This document shows positions 53,230-63,694 of a stretch of DNA of 64,000 nt, in pieces. A program made the position numbers and the translations under genes. Every line of letters begins with the position of its first letter. Position 1 is the first letter of the stretch. This DNA comes from Catonia carolina (lineage: Eukaryota; Arthropoda; Insecta; Hemiptera; Achilidae). The notes below the pieces were generated by a model. The model ran no database searches. It was given only the letters and a program-made list of their open reading frames with translations, and was not told where the DNA came from. The DNA is taken from assembly GCA_035578175.1 (NCBI GenBank), contig JAQMRL010000014.1:10003274-10067273 (forward strand), in the 5' to 3' direction.

Positions 53230-53640
53230 TATCGATTTTTTTATTATAAATACCCGAATTTGGAGCTTTGTTTCTTCAGAACCGTTTGTTAGTTTCTAAC
53301 GTACTATACACCAAAATTTAGCTGATTTTAATCTGCGTTGTTAGATGATTTTAGATGCTTTTAATATTGCAATATCAGGATGAGAAGAAAGAAAAATCGT
53401 TTATTTTGTTGTTGCAACAGATCGAATGCAGTATTTGATCTGTTATTAGAGATCTGATATTTAGAGGCTTATAACTCAAACACCGCTCGACCCGATTTTT
53501 TGATATTTCACCGGAATATTAACTTGTATGATGTTATTGTGCGTACAAAATTTAAAACTTGTAGCATTTTAAAATTTTGAGTTATTAGCAAATTCTGAAC
53601 CCCTGTTATAGTTAAAATATTCTGTAAAAGGTAACAGTGA
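53230..53640 (+). repeat. Diverged fragment related to the hAT-like element at 48913
   Basis: tttcttcagaaccg, acaccaaaatttagctgatt and ggcttataactcaaacaccg parallel cttcttcaaaacga (49085), acaccaacatttagctcatt (49126) and gcgtgtaactcaagaagtat (49268) in the same order and spacing. No TIR remains. Confidence 0.55.
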
Positions 53641-53982
53641 CATCACAGTGGCTTGGGTCAGTCTAAGCTGGTGGGAGTAGTCTGTATGGAAAAGTCCATT
53701 TTATAAGGAGAGGAATGTGCGTGAGTAGTGCGTTTACAACTTGACAATTTAGTAGTTGAGTTCTAACCTTAACGTATTGAAGTCATTAATTAGTTAGTTA
53801 TGGAAGTGAAGAGTTATTCTACACAAATGTAATAATCTATCTTTGTTGTTCTATCTCATGTATTTATTTTTATCGTTTACTATATTGTTATTTATCGGAT
53901 TTTAATTTTTAATGTAGTATCTTATATAATTCAAAGCTGTTTACTTTTTCGTTGACTCGGTTCAGTTCTGAGTTCATATAAA

Positions 53983-54170
53983 ATGAGTGAAAATAGGGGA
54001 AAAAATAAAGCCGAAAAAAGGTTAAGTTTTGCATAGTCAAAGTCGTGAAATTATTAATAACGTGATAAGGTTTTTTGAGCGGGAGGTGAAAGAGGGACCT
54101 GATATATCTTTGAATTATAGAAAGTGTGCTGTTATGGAACGCGTCTTACAGGCAACAGGTATTTCAAAGT
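53983..54170 (+). pseudogene. N-terminal fragment of an IS630/Tc1-like insect protein
   Basis: From ATG 53983 a short frame (MSENRGKNKAEKR) meets a stop. One base over, the frame continues SQSREIINNVIRFFEREVKE, then GPDISLNYRKCAVMERVLQA and TGIS. The REII-NV-RFF-RE start followed by a V-ER--ATGIS helix-turn-helix is, from memory, the opening of the same insect family seen at 33179-33621. Only this part remains; caggtattt at 54158-54166 could be an old splice donor. Confidence 0.5.
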
Positions 54171-54412
54171 ACTTTTCCTTACTTTCTAATTTATTTTTGA
54201 TTGGATAAATGTCAATAAATTAAGTTAACAGTAAGTCTGGTTTTCATTTCTTATTATAGTAGCTAATAATATCAGGCAGAGTAGTAGCGTTCAAGATGCC
54301 GTTGTTATGCGGTTCGGCTAGTATTACACGTATTGTGGAGTGGAAGGGGAATTCTTTTCTCACGATCATAACTCCGTAACCGCTCATTAATTCGAAAATG
54401 TAAAACAAACGA

Positions 54413-54700
54413 AATGGAAAAGTATGCTTATCAGCATGCCAGGCCTTCTGAAAACCATCTACTTGAAACCCTGCAAATGACACCTTCACTTCATTCACCA
54501 AAGTATAATGATGAAATTTATTACTTTCAGAGGAGATAACTGTGACTAGTGTCTTTTACATCTCTACCTTTTCTGTTCCTAATGTTTCACTCATATAATT
54601 GTCTGACCATGTGATAACAAACAGAACTAATTTTTGTAGCCCTGGAACTAGCAGATCGAGTGCAAATAACTTAATACTCCACCTGTCCGTTTTGGGGATT
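54413..54700 (+). repeat. Retroposon K, 5'-truncated copy
   Basis: gaaaagtatgcttatcagca, tgacaccttcacttcattca, cctgtccgttttgg. The first ~100 bp of K are missing. Confidence 0.75.
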
Positions 54701-55172
54701 TATTGAAAATGTACAGTACTAAAGATTAAAAACAAAGGGAAAAATACAGAATTCCAAAACTGAATAAATTAACAAAATAAATTACAGTAAAACCTTTATG
54801 AAATATGCTTTAAACTTAAAGCTTACTATACTTGCTTTTTATACTTGTACGTACTTTTACAGTAATTTTTAAAAAATCTTGAATTTAATCTAATCAGTCT
54901 TCAAATGTTAAACAAGAAAACTGAACAGTAGTAACAAATTTTCATTGAATCTTTAGTCCGTATTTTGGAAGTAAATATGTGTTTTTTTCTATCGATGGTG
55001 GTTCGGATAATTGACGGTTCAGATGACTGAAGTTCGAATAATCGACGGTCCTGTGTATTATTTTCTTGACTAAATTCTATAAACAAACCACAATTTATTT
55101 TTTAATATTATTATTACACAACTTTGTATTATAAATGATTATAATTATACTGTAGTGATTTGTAAAATTTTT

Positions 55173-55218
55173 ACTTTCTCTGCCTTATATTAATAGCTAT
55201 ATAGGGAAGGAAAGTATT

Positions 55219-55220
<2 letters not shown>
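55173..55220 (+). mobile_element. Family H 5' end, separated from its body by the Jockey element
   Basis: actttctctgccttatatta, then gggaaggaaagtattgg, after which the Jockey poly(T) begins. H resumes at 60019. Confidence 0.82.

Positions 55221-55277
<57 letters not shown>
55221..55277 (-). repeat. Poly(A) tail of the Jockey element
   Basis: Unbroken T run of about 57 on the plus strand directly next to the target duplication. Slightly interrupted T-rich sequence continues to 55287. Confidence 0.9.
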
Positions 55278-55671
55278 CTTTTTCTTTAACAGTAAGAATT
55301 ATTTACAAACAGTTTAACAAAAACTTTCAGTAAATGTGTTGATGATGAATAAAACTTGAAGAAGACAGCACTCAGCAGCGTTGCTTCCAAGTCATCGTTT
55401 GGTTATAGTTGATGAAGGGTTTCTTCTTGGTCCTGGTGATGTACAATTTTTTTTTTCTTTTTTTTATACGGATGAAGTGAATGAAGGTGTGAAAAGAAGC
55501 GAATGAAGGCGTGATACCGATGATCTGCGTAACTGATGATAGCAAATTTATTAGATGATTAATTTTAGATTAATGAGAGTTAGCAAGATTTAGATTATTA
55601 ATAAATAATAGTTGACAACCGTAATATCATTTTGTGTTTTTGATCTTAAAAGGATGGTTAAACATTTTAGA

Positions 55672-58365
55672 TCAGGTGAAACGGAATGGAAGATCTAATA
55701 TTCTCGCCTTCTTGAGTCTTTGATGTTCAATATTGTCATCGAGAAGATTTATAGCCAAATGATTGGAATGAGTGTCCAACTTGGTTATATACTTTTCACT
55801 CCGACTGCTAATTTCTTCTCCCACCGTAGGTATGCCCAGGTCATGATGGAGTACTTCATTAGGCACATACCAAGGTGCACAGCATATAAGTCGAAGAAAC
55901 TTCGATTGGAACCTCTGTAATATTTCTACATTAGATGTACTTGCTGTGCCCCAGAGTTCAATTCCATAACTCCAAACTGGTTTTATCATCACCTTGTACA
56001 GTGTCAATTTATTTTCCAAAGACAACTGTGATCGCCTCCCAACAAGCCAATATAGTTGTCGTAATTTGAGTCCAAGTTGTTTCCGTTTGGTCCATATATG
56101 TTTTCTCCACGTCAATCGCCTGTCTAGATAGATGCCCAAGTATCTCACATCATCTGAATGTGGAATTACGTTGTTGCGAAACGTTACTGGTGAACATGAT
56201 TCTCGTTTCATCGTAAAGGTTACGTGTGCAGACTTCTGTTCATTTACTTTGATCCTCCATTTTTGGCACCAGTCTTGAATGTCATTTAGATGTTGCTGTA
56301 GTTTTTCAGAAGCGTGGACTGGGGAGGCATCAGATGCAATAATAGCAGTGTCATCGGCAAAAGTTGCTGTTGTTACACGTTCATTTACAGGAATATCTGC
56401 TGTAAATAGCGTGTATAGAAAAGGACTTAAAATGCTACCTTGAGGTACACCTGAACGAATTAGGTGCAAGGTCGATAACTCATCATCAAATTTCACTTGG
56501 AAAAAACGATCGGTTAAGAATGATTTTAGAATAGGAAAATAATTATGATCCAGGTTTAATTTAATTTTGTGTAGAAGAGCTAAATGCCATACCTTGTCAA
56601 AGGCCTGAGCTACGTCTAAGAAGACGGCTGAGCAAAATTCCTTTTTTTCTAAGGTATATCGAATTTGGTTAACTATCCGATGTACCTGTTCTATCGTAGA
56701 ATGTTTTTCACGGAAACCGAATTGATGATCCGGGTAAACACTTTCTTCCAAAAAAGGTTTTAGACGATCAAGTAGTAATTTTTCAAAAACTTTTGATGTG
56801 ACGGATAGAAGACTGATCGGTCTATATGACGTAATTTCGGTAGGTTCTTTGCCAGGTTTGAGAACCATGACTATTTGGGCAACTTTCCATTGAGATGGAA
56901 AGCAACCCGTCCTTAGAATTGCGTTGAAAATGAATGTCAGGAGTAAAATTCCCTTCCTTGGGAGTTGCTTCAACACCTCACCGGTAATTAGGTCATAGCC
57001 AGGGGCTTTTTTGGAACTCAGGCGCTTTTGGATTGTAGTTATCACTTCAGCCGGAGTGAAAGATTTGATAGGAGGTGATAGCTGAAATGGGGCTTCAAGA
57101 TGTTCTAAAATGTCTTCTTCTAACTTTCGATCGATATCATCGTCGTGTGGACGGAAGACAGTGGACAGATATTCCGCAAACGCTTCCACTTTTTCTTTTG
57201 TGGTCCTAGCCCAATTTCCATCCGTTAGACGAAGAGGTGGAATTTGTTTCTTTGATCGTTTTATGTATCTTGTAGCTTTCCATAATGAATAGTCAGTAGC
57301 TGCCGTTGGAGATAATTGAACCAACCTGTCTTGAAAATAATGATTACGCAGTTCTAGAAGCGTGTACTTTAGATGTTGTGCTGCACGATTAAATCTTGTT
57401 TTGTCATCTGGGTGTCTGCTATGCTGCCAAATTCGACGTAATCTTCGTTTGTAGTTTATCAATTCTCGAATGGTAGCAGGACAACTGTTGCCATGAGTGT
57501 TTTTGTTGGCGTCTGTAGTTGATTTCCATGCGGCATTTTGCACTACCTTATTAAAATGCTCAACCGCTTCCTCAATCTCGTCTTGCGATTTTAATGATAC
57601 ATTTAGAATTATATTTTCGGTAACCAGACGCTTAAAGGAGGCCCAATCTGTGTTTTTGTTACACAGAATAGGGAGTGTCTTCTTTTTTTGTAGTTTACAA
57701 CCAACGCTGGCGATTATAGGAGTGTGATCTGAGGACAAATCCAGGACCGATTTTACTCGAATAGAATTTTGACTTATATTTTTGGTAACAAAAAAGTCGA
57801 GGAGATCCGGAATTCTGCGTCGATCGGTTGGCCAGTACGTTGGTTCACCCGTCGATAACAAGCCTAAATTATGTTTTTGTACAACATTAAACAGAGTTCT
57901 ACCCCTTGGATTACATAAACGAGAACCCCATGCCTGATTTTTCGCATTGTAATCACCTCCCGCGATAAATTTGTTACCTAAACTTTCAAAAAAAGTTTCA
58001 AATTGAGCGGCCGTAACGTGATGCCGCGGGGGAGAGTACAGCGCTGAAATTGTTACTTGTCCGCGCACGTCCTCAATGACAATGTTTGTTGCTTGTAGAT
58101 AAGGTGTTTCGAATTTTTGAAGTTCGTAATGTTTAATATTATTTTTTATTAATATAGCGGAGCCTCCATGCGCCGTACCATCAGGATGATTAGTAAAGTA
58201 TAGAGAATAACCGTTGCACCTGATGTAACTCCTGTTAGTGAAATGTGTTTCTGATAAAAGCATGACATCGATGTTGTATATGTTTAAAAATGTGACTAGT
58301 TCTTGAATATGTTGACTTAAGCCATTGGCGTTCCAGAGTGCAATTTTATATAATACTTGCTCCAT
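55672..58365 (-). CDS. Jockey ORF2: AP endonuclease and reverse transcriptase
   Basis: The 897-residue protein nicks chromosomal DNA and copies the element RNA at the nick (target-primed reverse transcription). The endonuclease is at residues 5-220: WNANG (11-15), LLSETHF (E39), GGDYNAKN (136-143) and SSDHTPI (211-217). The reverse transcriptase is at about 440-720: APGYDLITGEVL, YRPISLL (514-520), DVAQAFDKVWH (584-594), SGVPQGSILSP (638-648) and the catalytic FADD (669-672). The C-terminus holds RYLGIYLDRRLTW and SYGIELWG, usual for Jockey-clade proteins; no RNase H domain is seen. There is no internal stop. ATG 58365 follows the ORF1 stop by one nucleotide (TAAaATG), suggesting coupled termination and reinitiation. 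Confidence 0.93.
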   Translation of the reverse strand: MEQVLYKIALWNANGLSQHIQELVTFLNIYNIDVMLLSETHFTNRSYIRCNGYSLYFTNHPDGTAHGGSAILIKNNIKHYELQKFETPYLQATNIVIEDVRGQVTISALYSPPRHHVTAAQFETFFESLGNKFIAGGDYNAKNQAWGSRLCNPRGRTLFNVVQKHNLGLLSTGEPTYWPTDRRRIPDLLDFFVTKNISQNSIRVKSVLDLSSDHTPIIASVGCKLQKKKTLPILCNKNTDWASFKRLVTENIILNVSLKSQDEIEEAVEHFNKVVQNAAWKSTTDANKNTHGNSCPATIRELINYKRRLRRIWQHSRHPDDKTRFNRAAQHLKYTLLELRNHYFQDRLVQLSPTAATDYSLWKATRYIKRSKKQIPPLRLTDGNWARTTKEKVEAFAEYLSTVFRPHDDDIDRKLEEDILEHLEAPFQLSPPIKSFTPAEVITTIQKRLSSKKAPGYDLITGEVLKQLPRKGILLLTFIFNAILRTGCFPSQWKVAQIVMVLKPGKEPTEITSYRPISLLSVTSKVFEKLLLDRLKPFLEESVYPDHQFGFREKHSTIEQVHRIVNQIRYTLEKKEFCSAVFLDVAQAFDKVWHLALLHKIKLNLDHNYFPILKSFLTDRFFQVKFDDELSTLHLIRSGVPQGSILSPFLYTLFTADIPVNERVTTATFADDTAIIASDASPVHASEKLQQHLNDIQDWCQKWRIKVNEQKSAHVTFTMKRESCSPVTFRNNVIPHSDDVRYLGIYLDRRLTWRKHIWTKRKQLGLKLRQLYWLVGRRSQLSLENKLTLYKVMIKPVWSYGIELWGTASTSNVEILQRFQSKFLRLICCAPWYVPNEVLHHDLGIPTVGEEISSRSEKYITKLDTHSNHLAINLLDDNIEHQRLKKARILDLPFRFT

Positions 58366-58366
58366 T

Positions 58367-59785
58367 TTAATTCAATTTCGAAACAACGATTGTAAGTAAA
58401 TTTAATAGTGTCGCAATTTGTTCTGTTTGTTTTTGTATTACGTCTCGTAGTTCTAGAAATGATTGTTGTAGATTTAAAATCGGATCAGTTTGCAACGGAT
58501 TGGTTGGGATTGGTTGCGTAGAATTGCCCTTTACGGCTCTCGCATAGTCTAAAATACTGTTACTGTTAGGTGTCTGATGTAATGTTTCCTGGACGCTGTT
58601 TTTTGCAACAACTTGGGCGACAAATTTTGAGCTGACCGTCTGAGTTTCCGGTGGTGTAACTGTTCTTTCGCGTAAAGGTGGAAATTTTCGTTGTTTAATC
58701 TGTTTGTATATTTCGCAACCTTTGTAGTTAGAGGGATGGTCTCCTCCACACAAAGCGCATAATGGTGGGGCGTCCTTCTGTTTACCACAAATAGTAGTGT
58801 CATGATTATCACCGCACTTCACACAACGAAATGGTCTGTTGCAATACGCTCTTGAATGCCCGTACCGTTGACATCGCTTACATTGAATAATATCGTTTTT
58901 TTGGTAGGGTGGCTCAAATTTTATTTTGGCGTTTTGCAACAATTCTATTTTATAAATATCTCTGTTATTAGACGCCGGTTCTAAATCCACAAAAAAAAGC
59001 GAAAGAGGTTCCTTCGTAATTCTGTGCCGTATGTTCGAGATGTTCCGTACGGCATGGTTATGCGTAGCCAGTTCTTGTATCACGTCGTTGACGTCAACTG
59101 AGTAGTGGACGTGACGTAGAACAACCCTGAATGCACGGCACTGTTTTAGCTGGTAGGTGTGGAAGTCAATTTTAGAAGACTTCAGATTTTTTATTATGGT
59201 CGAATATGCACGGCTGTTGCTGGCGTTCAATTTCATTTGACTTCGAGAGATAATTTTGTACACATAATCTGTTTTGTTTACACCATTGCTGGTGATTATA
59301 TTTAAAAGCAGTTGCAGGTTGCTAACGCTGGGAATAAAGACAGGGGGCGGCTTTGGTTCAGTTGTAGATGAATCGTCTTCCATGTCGGAATTGTCTGACA
59401 ACACATCGTAAGCGTTGCTAAGTGGAAACGCTGTGGCTGTATTATCGAGTCGCTTCCCTGCACGCAAATCATTTGATGACTTTTCCGCCTTTCTTTTATT
59501 ATTTCTCGCTCTTACAACAGTAAACTCGTCTTGAGGTTTTGATGGTAATGTCGGTCTGTTTTTGTCAACCGATAAATTACGTGATTCATTAACGAGTCTT
59601 GGATCCCGAATGAATCGTTTTTCCGATGTGTGATTTGAAAATCTATCAACACATGGTTTAGCAGCGCCTTCCTGATCGGAAGAGGTTGAAAATTTGGCGA
59701 CCGATAAGTTGTTATTTATAGGCATACCACTAGAACAATCAATATCATATGATTGGGTTGAAGAAGAAGAACCCTGTGTCGACAT
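58367..59785 (-). CDS. Jockey ORF1: Gag-like RNA-binding protein
   Basis: The 472-residue protein is expected to coat the element RNA and bring it to the nucleus. It has a Ser/Asn-rich N-terminus and basic KRKAEKSS and AGKR patches near 97-112. A middle domain of the PRE/transposon-X type spans about 180-295 (SRSQMKLNASNSRAYSTII, CRAFRVVLRHVHYSVDVNDV). Three zinc knuckles follow: C302-C305-H310-C315, C321-C324-H328-C333 and C343-C346-H350-C357. A hydrophobic helical end (LLNLLTIVVSKL) closes it. Length and order match Jockey-clade ORF1 proteins. The frame is intact. Confidence 0.92.
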   Translation of the reverse strand: MSTQGSSSSTQSYDIDCSSGMPINNNLSVAKFSTSSDQEGAAKPCVDRFSNHTSEKRFIRDPRLVNESRNLSVDKNRPTLPSKPQDEFTVVRARNNKRKAEKSSNDLRAGKRLDNTATAFPLSNAYDVLSDNSDMEDDSSTTEPKPPPVFIPSVSNLQLLLNIITSNGVNKTDYVYKIISRSQMKLNASNSRAYSTIIKNLKSSKIDFHTYQLKQCRAFRVVLRHVHYSVDVNDVIQELATHNHAVRNISNIRHRITKEPLSLFFVDLEPASNNRDIYKIELLQNAKIKFEPPYQKNDIIQCKRCQRYGHSRAYCNRPFRCVKCGDNHDTTICGKQKDAPPLCALCGGDHPSNYKGCEIYKQIKQRKFPPLRERTVTPPETQTVSSKFVAQVVAKNSVQETLHQTPNSNSILDYARAVKGNSTQPIPTNPLQTDPILNLQQSFLELRDVIQKQTEQIATLLNLLTIVVSKLN

Positions 59786-60018
59786 TTTTAAAAATTTAAC
59801 CTAATAATGTTTTATTTAGTAAAACAAACAAAAAATATAAATTTAAAAAGTCTTTCACCAACAAATAAAATAAAAAATTACCAACTTACATATTGATGTA
59901 ACATTCACACACAATCACACAATAATAAAAATTGAATTAATAATGTTTCAATGAAAAAAACAGTGGACAAATACAGCAGTGCACTTCACAACACACCAAT
60001 CTCCGTTATCCTTGTAAG
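59786..60018 (-). promoter_or_regulatory. Jockey 5' UTR with presumed internal promoter
   Basis: 233 nt upstream of ORF1, beginning (minus strand) cttacaaggataacggagat next to the target duplication. Jockey elements transcribe from promoters within this region. No TATA box is seen, as expected. Confidence 0.55.
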
Positions 60019-60524
60019 GGAAAGTATTGGTAACATGTAAATTTTTCCAATTCGTGTTTTCACTGGATATACGTTTTCAGGCCCAAAATGTCATAAAATA
60101 TATCTCAAGAATGCAATATAGTACGAAACTGAAACTTTGAACTTAAGTTAGTTACCACTAGAGGACCCGACACGAAGATTTTAATTAAAATCGGTCTAAC
60201 GTAAGTAGTTGTTTATAAGTGCAGTGTTTAACTTTTTTGCAATATTCTCAGAAACGGGTCATTCGATTTCTTTAAAAAATTCCACATTTACTACATTTTA
60301 TGTGTTGTACAAAATAGGTTAAACAACATGTCTCCTAATATTTTAAAAGAGGTTGTGCTTTCGTGGTGAAAAATAATTTTTGAAGATTTTTTCTTAATAA
60401 ATATTCTAGAGCAAAATTGTATAACTTTAAAATTGTAGAACTTTTAAAAACCTACAACTTTTACTTCGTAGCGTTTCTTTGTTCAACGCTTAGTTTAGCG
60501 TCAATTAGTGATTGTTTTTTTTTT
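60019..60524 (+). mobile_element. Family H body resumed after the Jockey insertion, 3'-truncated
   Basis: ggaaagtattggtaacatgt, then gaggacccgacacgaag, aaaatcggtctaacg and unit A up to gcgtcaattagtgattg, where the next H copy begins. The TG tract is lost. Confidence 0.78.
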
Positions 60525-60657
60525 ATTTTCTCTTGCCTATATGAATATATAGAAAAGAAAATATTATTTTCATGTCAATTTTTCGAAATCGAGTTTTCAA
60601 CGGATCTACACGTTTTCAAACTTCCTGAACCCAAAAAACATGTTTTTAGCGATTGGT

Positions 60658-60697
<40 letters not shown>

Positions 60698-61141
60698 TGT
60701 GTGTATGTGTGTGTGTGTGTATCTGTTTGTTTCTGTGTGTGTGTGTGTGTGTGAACAGAATATCTGAAGAACGGAATATCGTACGAACCGAAACTTAAAA
60801 CTTAAGTTAGATACCACCAGAGAACCCGACACGAACATTTTAATCAAAATCAGTCAACCAGAAATAGTAGTTTATTCGTGTAATTTTTCACTTTTTTGCG
60901 ATTTTCTCAAAAAAGGGTCCTACGATTTTTTTAAAAATCGCCTTATTTACTAAATTTTTTATGCTCTACAAGATTAGTAGGATTTTGTTCACACACATAC
61001 TCACAAACCAATCGCTTAAAACAAATTTTTTTGGATTCAGGGGGCCAAAAACGTGTATTTTCGGTGAAAACTCGATTTCACAAAATCGGCATGAAACCAA
61101 TAATACATTATTTTTTCCTTTTCCTACGAGGCAGAAAAAAG
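60525..61141. mobile_element. Family H derivative ending in an inverted 5' end
   Basis: Plus-strand 5' H with a long TG tract (60659-60751) to atgctctacaagat. Then an inverted 5' segment follows: gttcacacacatactcacaa, aactcgatttcacaaaatcg, gaggcagaaaaaagtaaa. Same design as 8902-9780 and 30418-31458. Confidence 0.72.
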
Positions 61142-61801
61142 TAAAAAATATTCTACTCGTTTTTATTAGACAATTGTACTGTAAATAGCTTCAGACGCCT
61201 TTTGTAATACTGATTGGCAATTATGACAACACATTTTACTGTATACAGAGATTACAGGTATTCAAGTATTTACAGAGATTCAAAGAGAGTTTTTTTATTC
61301 ACCCACGCACGCTCAATCATTCTCTCTCTCTTCAAGCATTAGTATTGTAAGCCTGCTGTGATTTGATCAGCTCATCTCTTTCATGGTCGTCCAAATTCTT
61401 GGGCACTACCATAAATTTAATATTAATTCTACTCGACTATTAACTTTCTTCCATTGGTTAAACCAATTCTAAAAATGCGTAGCTCTTTTTGCATTAACCC
61501 TAGAACAGCCAAGGGGTGTTATTTTTTTAATATCTCCGATCCTGATCGCGAAAATAATTTTAAGAAATTGTAATTGCTCTTCATTCATTTCTCTGAATCC
61601 AATTTAGTAGTTTAAAAAACTTGTATTTCACATGTTATTTATATACAAAAACATAAACAAGGTACCGTGTGGGTTCGATCGAACCCCTCCTCCTTTAACC
61701 GTACCTGGAACCTTTTTATTTTTCATACTACTTTCGTTTAAACATGCAAATTTATTGTATTTAACTAATGGCCTAGTATATATTGAATTTAGTCAATTTT
61801 T
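61142..61801. other. Spacer, nothing firm
   Basis: A ttaaccctagaacagccaag at 61496 resembles a piggyBac-type end, but no partner was found. No gene seen. Confidence 0.3.
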
Positions 61802-61935
61802 ACTTTCTCTTGCCTGTATGAATAAATTGGATGGAAAGTATTTTTTTCATGTCAATTTTTTTAAATCAAGTTTTCACTGGATGTACAAGTTTTCAGACCC
61901 CTTGAACCCATAAAACATGTGTTTAGCGATTGATC

Positions 61936-61966
<31 letters not shown>

Positions 61967-62185
61967 AACAAAATATCTCAAGAACGGAACATTGTACGAA
62001 GTTGAAACTTGGAACTTAAGTTACGTATTACTAGAGGACCCGACACGAACATTTTCATCAAAATCGGTCTACTGGAAGTAGTAGTTTATTCGGGTAATAT
62101 TTTGTGATTTTCTCAAAAACGGCTCGTACGATTTTTTAAAAAAATCGCTTCATTTACTACATTTTTTACGCTGTACAAGATGTGA
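61802..62185 (+). mobile_element. Family H copy, 3'-truncated
   Basis: actttctcttgcctgtatg, (TG)n at 61940-61966, aaaatcggtctactgg, ending at gctgtacaagatg. Confidence 0.8.
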
Positions 62186-62276
62186 AGTGAAAGTACCCCT
62201 ATGTTAATGAATTTTTTTAAATTATTTTAACTGACATAAATATTTTTAGAAGCGTACTAAAAGTTAACGAATTATT

Positions 62277-63187
62277 ACTTTCTCTTGCCTCTATGAATAT
62301 ATAGGAACGAAAGACAGTATTATTTTCGTGTCGATTTTTCGAAACCACGTTTTCACCGGATCTACACGTTTTCAGACCCCTGAACCCAAAAAACACGTTT
62401 TTAGCGATTGGACTGTGCGTGTGTGTGATCAAAATTTCTCAAGAAAGGAACATCTTACGAATTTGAAACTTGAAACTTAAGTTAGGTACTACTAGAGGAC
62501 CCGACAGAAATATTTTCATTAAAATCGGTCAACCGGAAGTAGTAGTTTATTAGTGTAATTTTTTACTTTTTTCAATTTTCTCATAAAAACGGGTTTATGA
62601 TATTTTTTAAAAATCGCCTCATATACTAAATTGTTTATCCTCTACAAGATAAGGTAATTTCTACAAGATAATCTGCTGAAATTCTCGGGGAGGCTAATCT
62701 CTCGTAAAATAATTGTTTTTTTGTTTAAGATTGCGGCTTTAATATGGATTTTAGCACAAAAATGTATCTAGTAAAAGTTGTAGACAATTAAAAATTAAAA
62801 ATTAAAAATTACGCTTAGTTTAGCGGTTAGTGATTTTCTGTTTTTTCTGTCATGAAAATCTGTAAAAAAGTCGATTTTTCAAGATTTCGGCCGTAGTATC
62901 CATTTTACGAGAAAAATGCATGTAATTAAATTTATAGGAAATTAAAAGATGTACAACTTTCATTTAGAGCATTTTTCTCTACAGACCCTAGTTCAGCGCG
63001 AAAGTGATTTTCTGTATTTTTAAGCCAAACGTGATTTTCATTTTGCATCATTCACTCATGATTAAAATTAGGTTATGTTTATTGAGATTAGTTTTTTGTT
63101 ATTTCTAATGTTTTATTACTAATATTAGGTTATGTTTTTCATTTTTTGCACTGGCTAGAGAAAGTTGTGCGAGTGTTTCCTACCAGA
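62277..63187 (+). mobile_element. Family H, near full-length copy
   Basis: actttctcttgcctctatg, reduced tg tract (62414-62427), units A (shortened) and B, ggctagagaaagt, gtgcgagtgtttcctaccaga and T's. Confidence 0.82.
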
Positions 63188-63694
63188 TTTTTTGTTATTG
63201 TATACACAGTCATTATTTTGTAATTATTTGCAGATTTCATTCCACGCAGTAGTTAATAACTTTCTGTCCTTGAAATGTTTACCCGACACATCCCATAAAA
63301 TGGTACGTTTATACACAGTTGATATTAGTTGGTTAGTGTCGAAATCTATGATTGAAAAATTTATGTACACAATAACAGAACGGAAACTAAACTAAGCTTG
63401 TAAAATCAAACTATAGTCCGATTCACGAAAGAAAACACCTGTCTTTAAAAAGCAATATCTTTTAAACCGTTGTATGTAAAAACAATTACGATACATCAAA
63501 TTAAAGTTTTTTTATTGATGGTTGCAGGATATATGTTAACATCTTTAGAAATTAATAGTGTATTAAATAAAACGAATTAAGCATAAAAAGTACCCTGTTT
63601 TTAACCACTTTTCCAGTATACCCAACTTCAAGGTACTAATAATTTGTTTACGCGTATTTGAAAATGTATAGGGCTGTAAAGTGACATAATTTTT
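63188..63694. other. Spacer, nothing recognised
   Basis: AT-rich sequence. A 76-codon ORF at 63165-63395 starts within the H tail and shows no conserved domain. Confidence 0.3.

Larger units (their letters stand above)
52357..55055. mobile_element. Possible pogo-like element holding several older fragments
   Basis: Left end cgagcgtcaattatccgaac and right end, inverted, ggaccgtcgattattcgaac (and again accgtcaattatccgaac), with ta at 52355-52356 and 55056-55057. The ends resemble pogo/Tigger TIRs with the ATTATCCGAAC motif. Inside are an RTE fragment, a hAT-like piece, a transposase-like exon and part of K. The pairing of these two ends 2.7 kb apart is inferred. Confidence 0.4.
55221..60018 (-). 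mobile_element. Full-length Jockey-clade non-LTR retrotransposon
   Basis: About 4.8 kb on the minus strand. A perfect 12-bp target duplication ggaaagtattgg lies at 55209-55220 and 60019-60030. The 5' UTR runs 60018-59786, then ORF1, ORF2, a ~450-bp 3' UTR and a poly(A) tail seen as about 57 T's (55221-55277). Two intact ORFs, an unshortened A tail and a perfect duplication together mean a recent insertion and a possibly active copy. It lies inside an H copy. A fragment of the same family is at 12672-12770. Confidence 0.92.
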
